Below the pieces are notes generated by a model, which was not told the DNA's origin, did not search any database, and saw only the letters and a program-made list of their open reading frames with translations. DNA of 6,869 bases from an uncultured bacterium (GTDB lineage: Bacteria; Patescibacteriota; Minisyncoccia; Phycocordibacterales; Phycocordibacteraceae): assembly GCA_943914435.1 (NCBI GenBank), contig CALUBY010000042.1, positions 1 to 6,869 on the forward strand, given 5' to 3'. Below are positions 5,702 to 6,869 of this stretch, in pieces. The position numbers and the translations under genes were made by a program. The stretch's first letter is position 1. Each line of letters begins with the position of its first letter.

Positions 5702-6568
5702 ATGGATGAGATACTTATTGAAGGGAAAAGGTACGTCTCGTCAAAGCAAGCGGCAAAAATTACTGGTTATGCAAAGGACTATGTCGGTCAGCTTTGTCGA
5801 GAAGGAAGGGTTGAGGCTCGGTTAGTTGGGCGAAATTGGTACGTGCTTGAGGATTCTATCCGCGAGCATCGGTTTGGAGCACCGGAAAAGGAGGAGGCTC
5901 AGGAGGTCTCAAAAGCGCCGGAAGCACCTGCGCTTACTCAGGACTGGCAGATTAACTATGAGGCAGAGACAGTGTCGTATGTGCCACCGCTTCCCCCAAA
6001 GCCTGTTTCTTCAAGCGGCCCTGCAATTGCTGACATGCAATCAGCCTGGAAGGAGTGGTTTGAGGAAAAACGACCCTCTCGTGAGAGCTATGGAGAGCCG
6101 AGCCCTGTCTTTGAGCAGGAAACAGCAACCGTAAGCGCTTCTGAACATACGGAGTCAGAGGAAGAGACGGTAGATAGCGAGGTCTCGGTCTCTGTGTCAC
6201 GCATAACTGCAGAAACGGCTGCCTATGAGCCCGAGGTGCCAGAAGAGGAGACAGAGGTGGAGCTACATCGTTCCTACGCCTCTATGAGCACAGGAGAGCG
6301 TCTACCAGAGAGTTCTGTGCCTGTTGTTGATCTATCTCCTCGCACGCGTGCACAGAACGTAGCGCGTGAGAGAAGCGGGAATAGTTCATGGAAGGGGGTT
6401 TACCGGGCACTCTTGCTTGTGGTCGCCGCTATTGCTGCGCTCGTTGCCTTGATTGGAACGGGTAATGCAGACCGCTTCTTTGCAGGGACAAGCCTCGAAT
6501 ATGGAGCTCAAGGTGCAATTGTGGACTATCTCGGTGGCGAGACTACCTACGAAGGAACCTTAAAATAA
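5702..6568 (+). CDS. Excisionase/MerR-like HTH protein with C-terminal membrane anchor
   Basis: 288 residues from ATG 5702. Upstream in-frame GTG 5624 is rejected because it would place the TATAAT promoter inside the gene, and the conserved-looking start is MDEILIEGKRYVSSKQAAK. Residues 8-55 form a helix-turn-helix of the excisionase/MerR-like (HTH_17) type: KRYVSSKQAAKITGY, then DYVGQLCREGRVEARLVGRN, then WYVLEDSI, with the G-R-W wing pattern. Residues 60-225 are an acidic, Pro/Ser/Glu/Val-rich, probably disordered linker with one aromatic patch (SAWKEWFEE, 114-122). Basic residues (R213 to R235) precede a single hydrophobic helix (236-252, LLLVVAAIAALVALIG). About 36 residues follow, probably outside the membrane. 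The topology resembles RodZ or membrane-tethered regulators: DNA-binding head inside, anchor at the C-terminus. Target and function are unknown. It is monocistronic, with its own promoter and terminator. Confidence 0.8.
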   Translation: MDEILIEGKRYVSSKQAAKITGYAKDYVGQLCREGRVEARLVGRNWYVLEDSIREHRFGAPEKEEAQEVSKAPEAPALTQDWQINYEAETVSYVPPLPPKPVSSSGPAIADMQSAWKEWFEEKRPSRESYGEPSPVFEQETATVSASEHTESEEETVDSEVSVSVSRITAETAAYEPEVPEEETEVELHRSYASMSTGERLPESSVPVVDLSPRTRAQNVARERSGNSSWKGVYRALLLVVAAIAALVALIGTGNADRFFAGTSLEYGAQGAIVDYLGGETTYEGTLK

Positions 6569-6581
6569 AGGATATCTCGTC

Positions 6582-6605
6582 TGTTTTAGAAAAGAATCTA
6601 AAACA
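6582..6605. repeat. 9-bp inverted repeat just before the terminator
   Basis: TGTTTTAGA (6582-6590) and TCTAAAACA (6597-6605) are perfect reverse complements with the loop AAAGAA. The repeat lies 14 nt after the HTH stop and 5 nt before the main terminator. The stem is AT-rich and has no following T-run. It may be a first 3'-UTR hairpin or a protein-binding site. Confidence 0.5.
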
Positions 6606-6610
6606 AGCAT

Positions 6611-6649
6611 AAAAGCACCCTCCTGCTCGCCTGCCAGGAGGGTGTTTTT
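6611..6649 (+). terminator. Rho-independent terminator after the HTH gene
   Basis: CACCCTCCTG (6616-6625) pairs with CAGGAGGGTG (6635-6644) over a 9-nt loop. The stem is extended by AAAAG against TTTTT (one G-T wobble), and the T-run follows directly on the GC stem. This is a textbook intrinsic terminator, and the A-run on the other side lets it act on both strands. Confidence 0.9.
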
Positions 6650-6869
6650 ATCACTAAAGGTTTATCGATGGAGTGAAGGATGCGCTGGGTAAGAAACGCG
6701 CACGTGCTGCGTGCTGTTGGTGCTTTAGATTCTTGTGGTGCCATTGAAAACTACATCACCTCGTTACTGAATAGTGTATTTGAGTAGAGCGTGTCATTGG
6801 ATAGGCAAAAAGCTTTTGTGGATTTATCCGCTTTTTAAATTCTACAGACCCATCTATTTAGTCTCAGGG
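6650..6869. other. Gene-poor 220-bp end of window with one doubtful short ORF
   Basis: No convincing gene, tRNA or known RNA was seen here. A 35-codon + strand ORF runs from ATG 6680 to TAG 6785-6787 (MRWVRNAHVLRAVGAL...). Unlike the main genes it has a well-placed Shine-Dalgarno-like GGAG (6670-6673) 6 nt before the ATG. I recognise no family in it, and it could be chance. The stretch also contains the palindrome GCACGTGC within a run of GTGCT-like words. It probably carries the upstream region of a gene beyond the window. Confidence 0.3.
6807..6836 (+). terminator. Weak AT-rich hairpin with T-run
   Basis: AAAAAGC (6807-6813) can pair with GCTTTTT (6830-6836). An alternative stem is GTGGA (6818-6822) with TCCGC (6827-6831) around TTTA, directly followed by five Ts. 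The second form looks like a short intrinsic terminator and would end any transcript covering the small ORF at 6680-6787. The stem is short and has a G-T wobble, so support is weak. Confidence 0.3.

Noticed and set aside
6583..6590. GTTTTAGA resembling the start of a type II-A CRISPR repeat
   Set aside because: It occurs once as one arm of a small inverted repeat, with no repeat-spacer array and no cas gene nearby.
6817..6832. TGTGGATTT and TTATCCGCT resembling DnaA boxes, suggesting an origin
   Set aside because: Each has two mismatches from TTATCCACA; there are no further boxes, no AT-rich unwinding region and no dnaA or dnaN nearby. Better explained as a weak hairpin.
6650..6869. Possible tRNA, tmRNA or other known RNA in the gene-free tail
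   Set aside because: No T-loop GTTCRA motif, cloverleaf or recognisable conserved core was found on either strand.

Overview
The window looks like ordinary chromosome from a Candidate Phyla Radiation (Patescibacteria) bacterium, most likely a parcubacterium of the Kaiserbacteria type. That placement is inferred from the proteins. SecA has a parcubacterial-looking insertion and lacks the cysteine-rich tail. Obg is the short form with a divergent N-terminal glycine-rich domain. A membrane-anchored excisionase-like HTH protein is of a kind I associate with these lineages. Genes end in TAA or TAG and read through cleanly in the standard code, so there is no sign of the TGA recoding seen in some other CPR groups. 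No alignment was run.

All five supported genes lie on the + strand. (1) 93-275 encodes a 60-residue lysine/alanine repeat protein resembling the histone H1 tail, followed by a hairpin terminator. (2) 418-2946 encodes SecA, the preprotein translocase ATPase, closed by a very strong 18-bp perfect hairpin. (3) 3069-4079 encodes the ribosome-assembly GTPase Obg. Only 21 nt later, 4101-5528 encodes GatB, subunit B of the tRNA-dependent amidotransferase. These two probably form a small operon that ends at a hairpin with a T-run. (4) 5702-6568 encodes a 288-residue protein with an N-terminal HTH, an acidic disordered linker and one transmembrane helix near the C-terminus. A clear terminator follows it. 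(5) The last 220 bases hold no convincing gene, only a 35-codon ORF and a weak hairpin with a T-run.

SecA, Obg and GatB are housekeeping functions (secretion, ribosome maturation, glutaminyl/asparaginyl-tRNA formation). The lysine-rich protein probably coats nucleic acid. The HTH protein may be a membrane-tethered regulator. A recurring theme is that the start codons lack well-spaced Shine-Dalgarno sequences, and -10-like hexamers sit 6-11 nt before several ATGs. This suggests leaderless or nearly leaderless mRNAs. I see no mobile element, CRISPR array, tRNA or rRNA. I found no clearly new multi-gene system; the most distinctive items are the SecA domain remodelling, the HTH-membrane protein and its promoter repeats.
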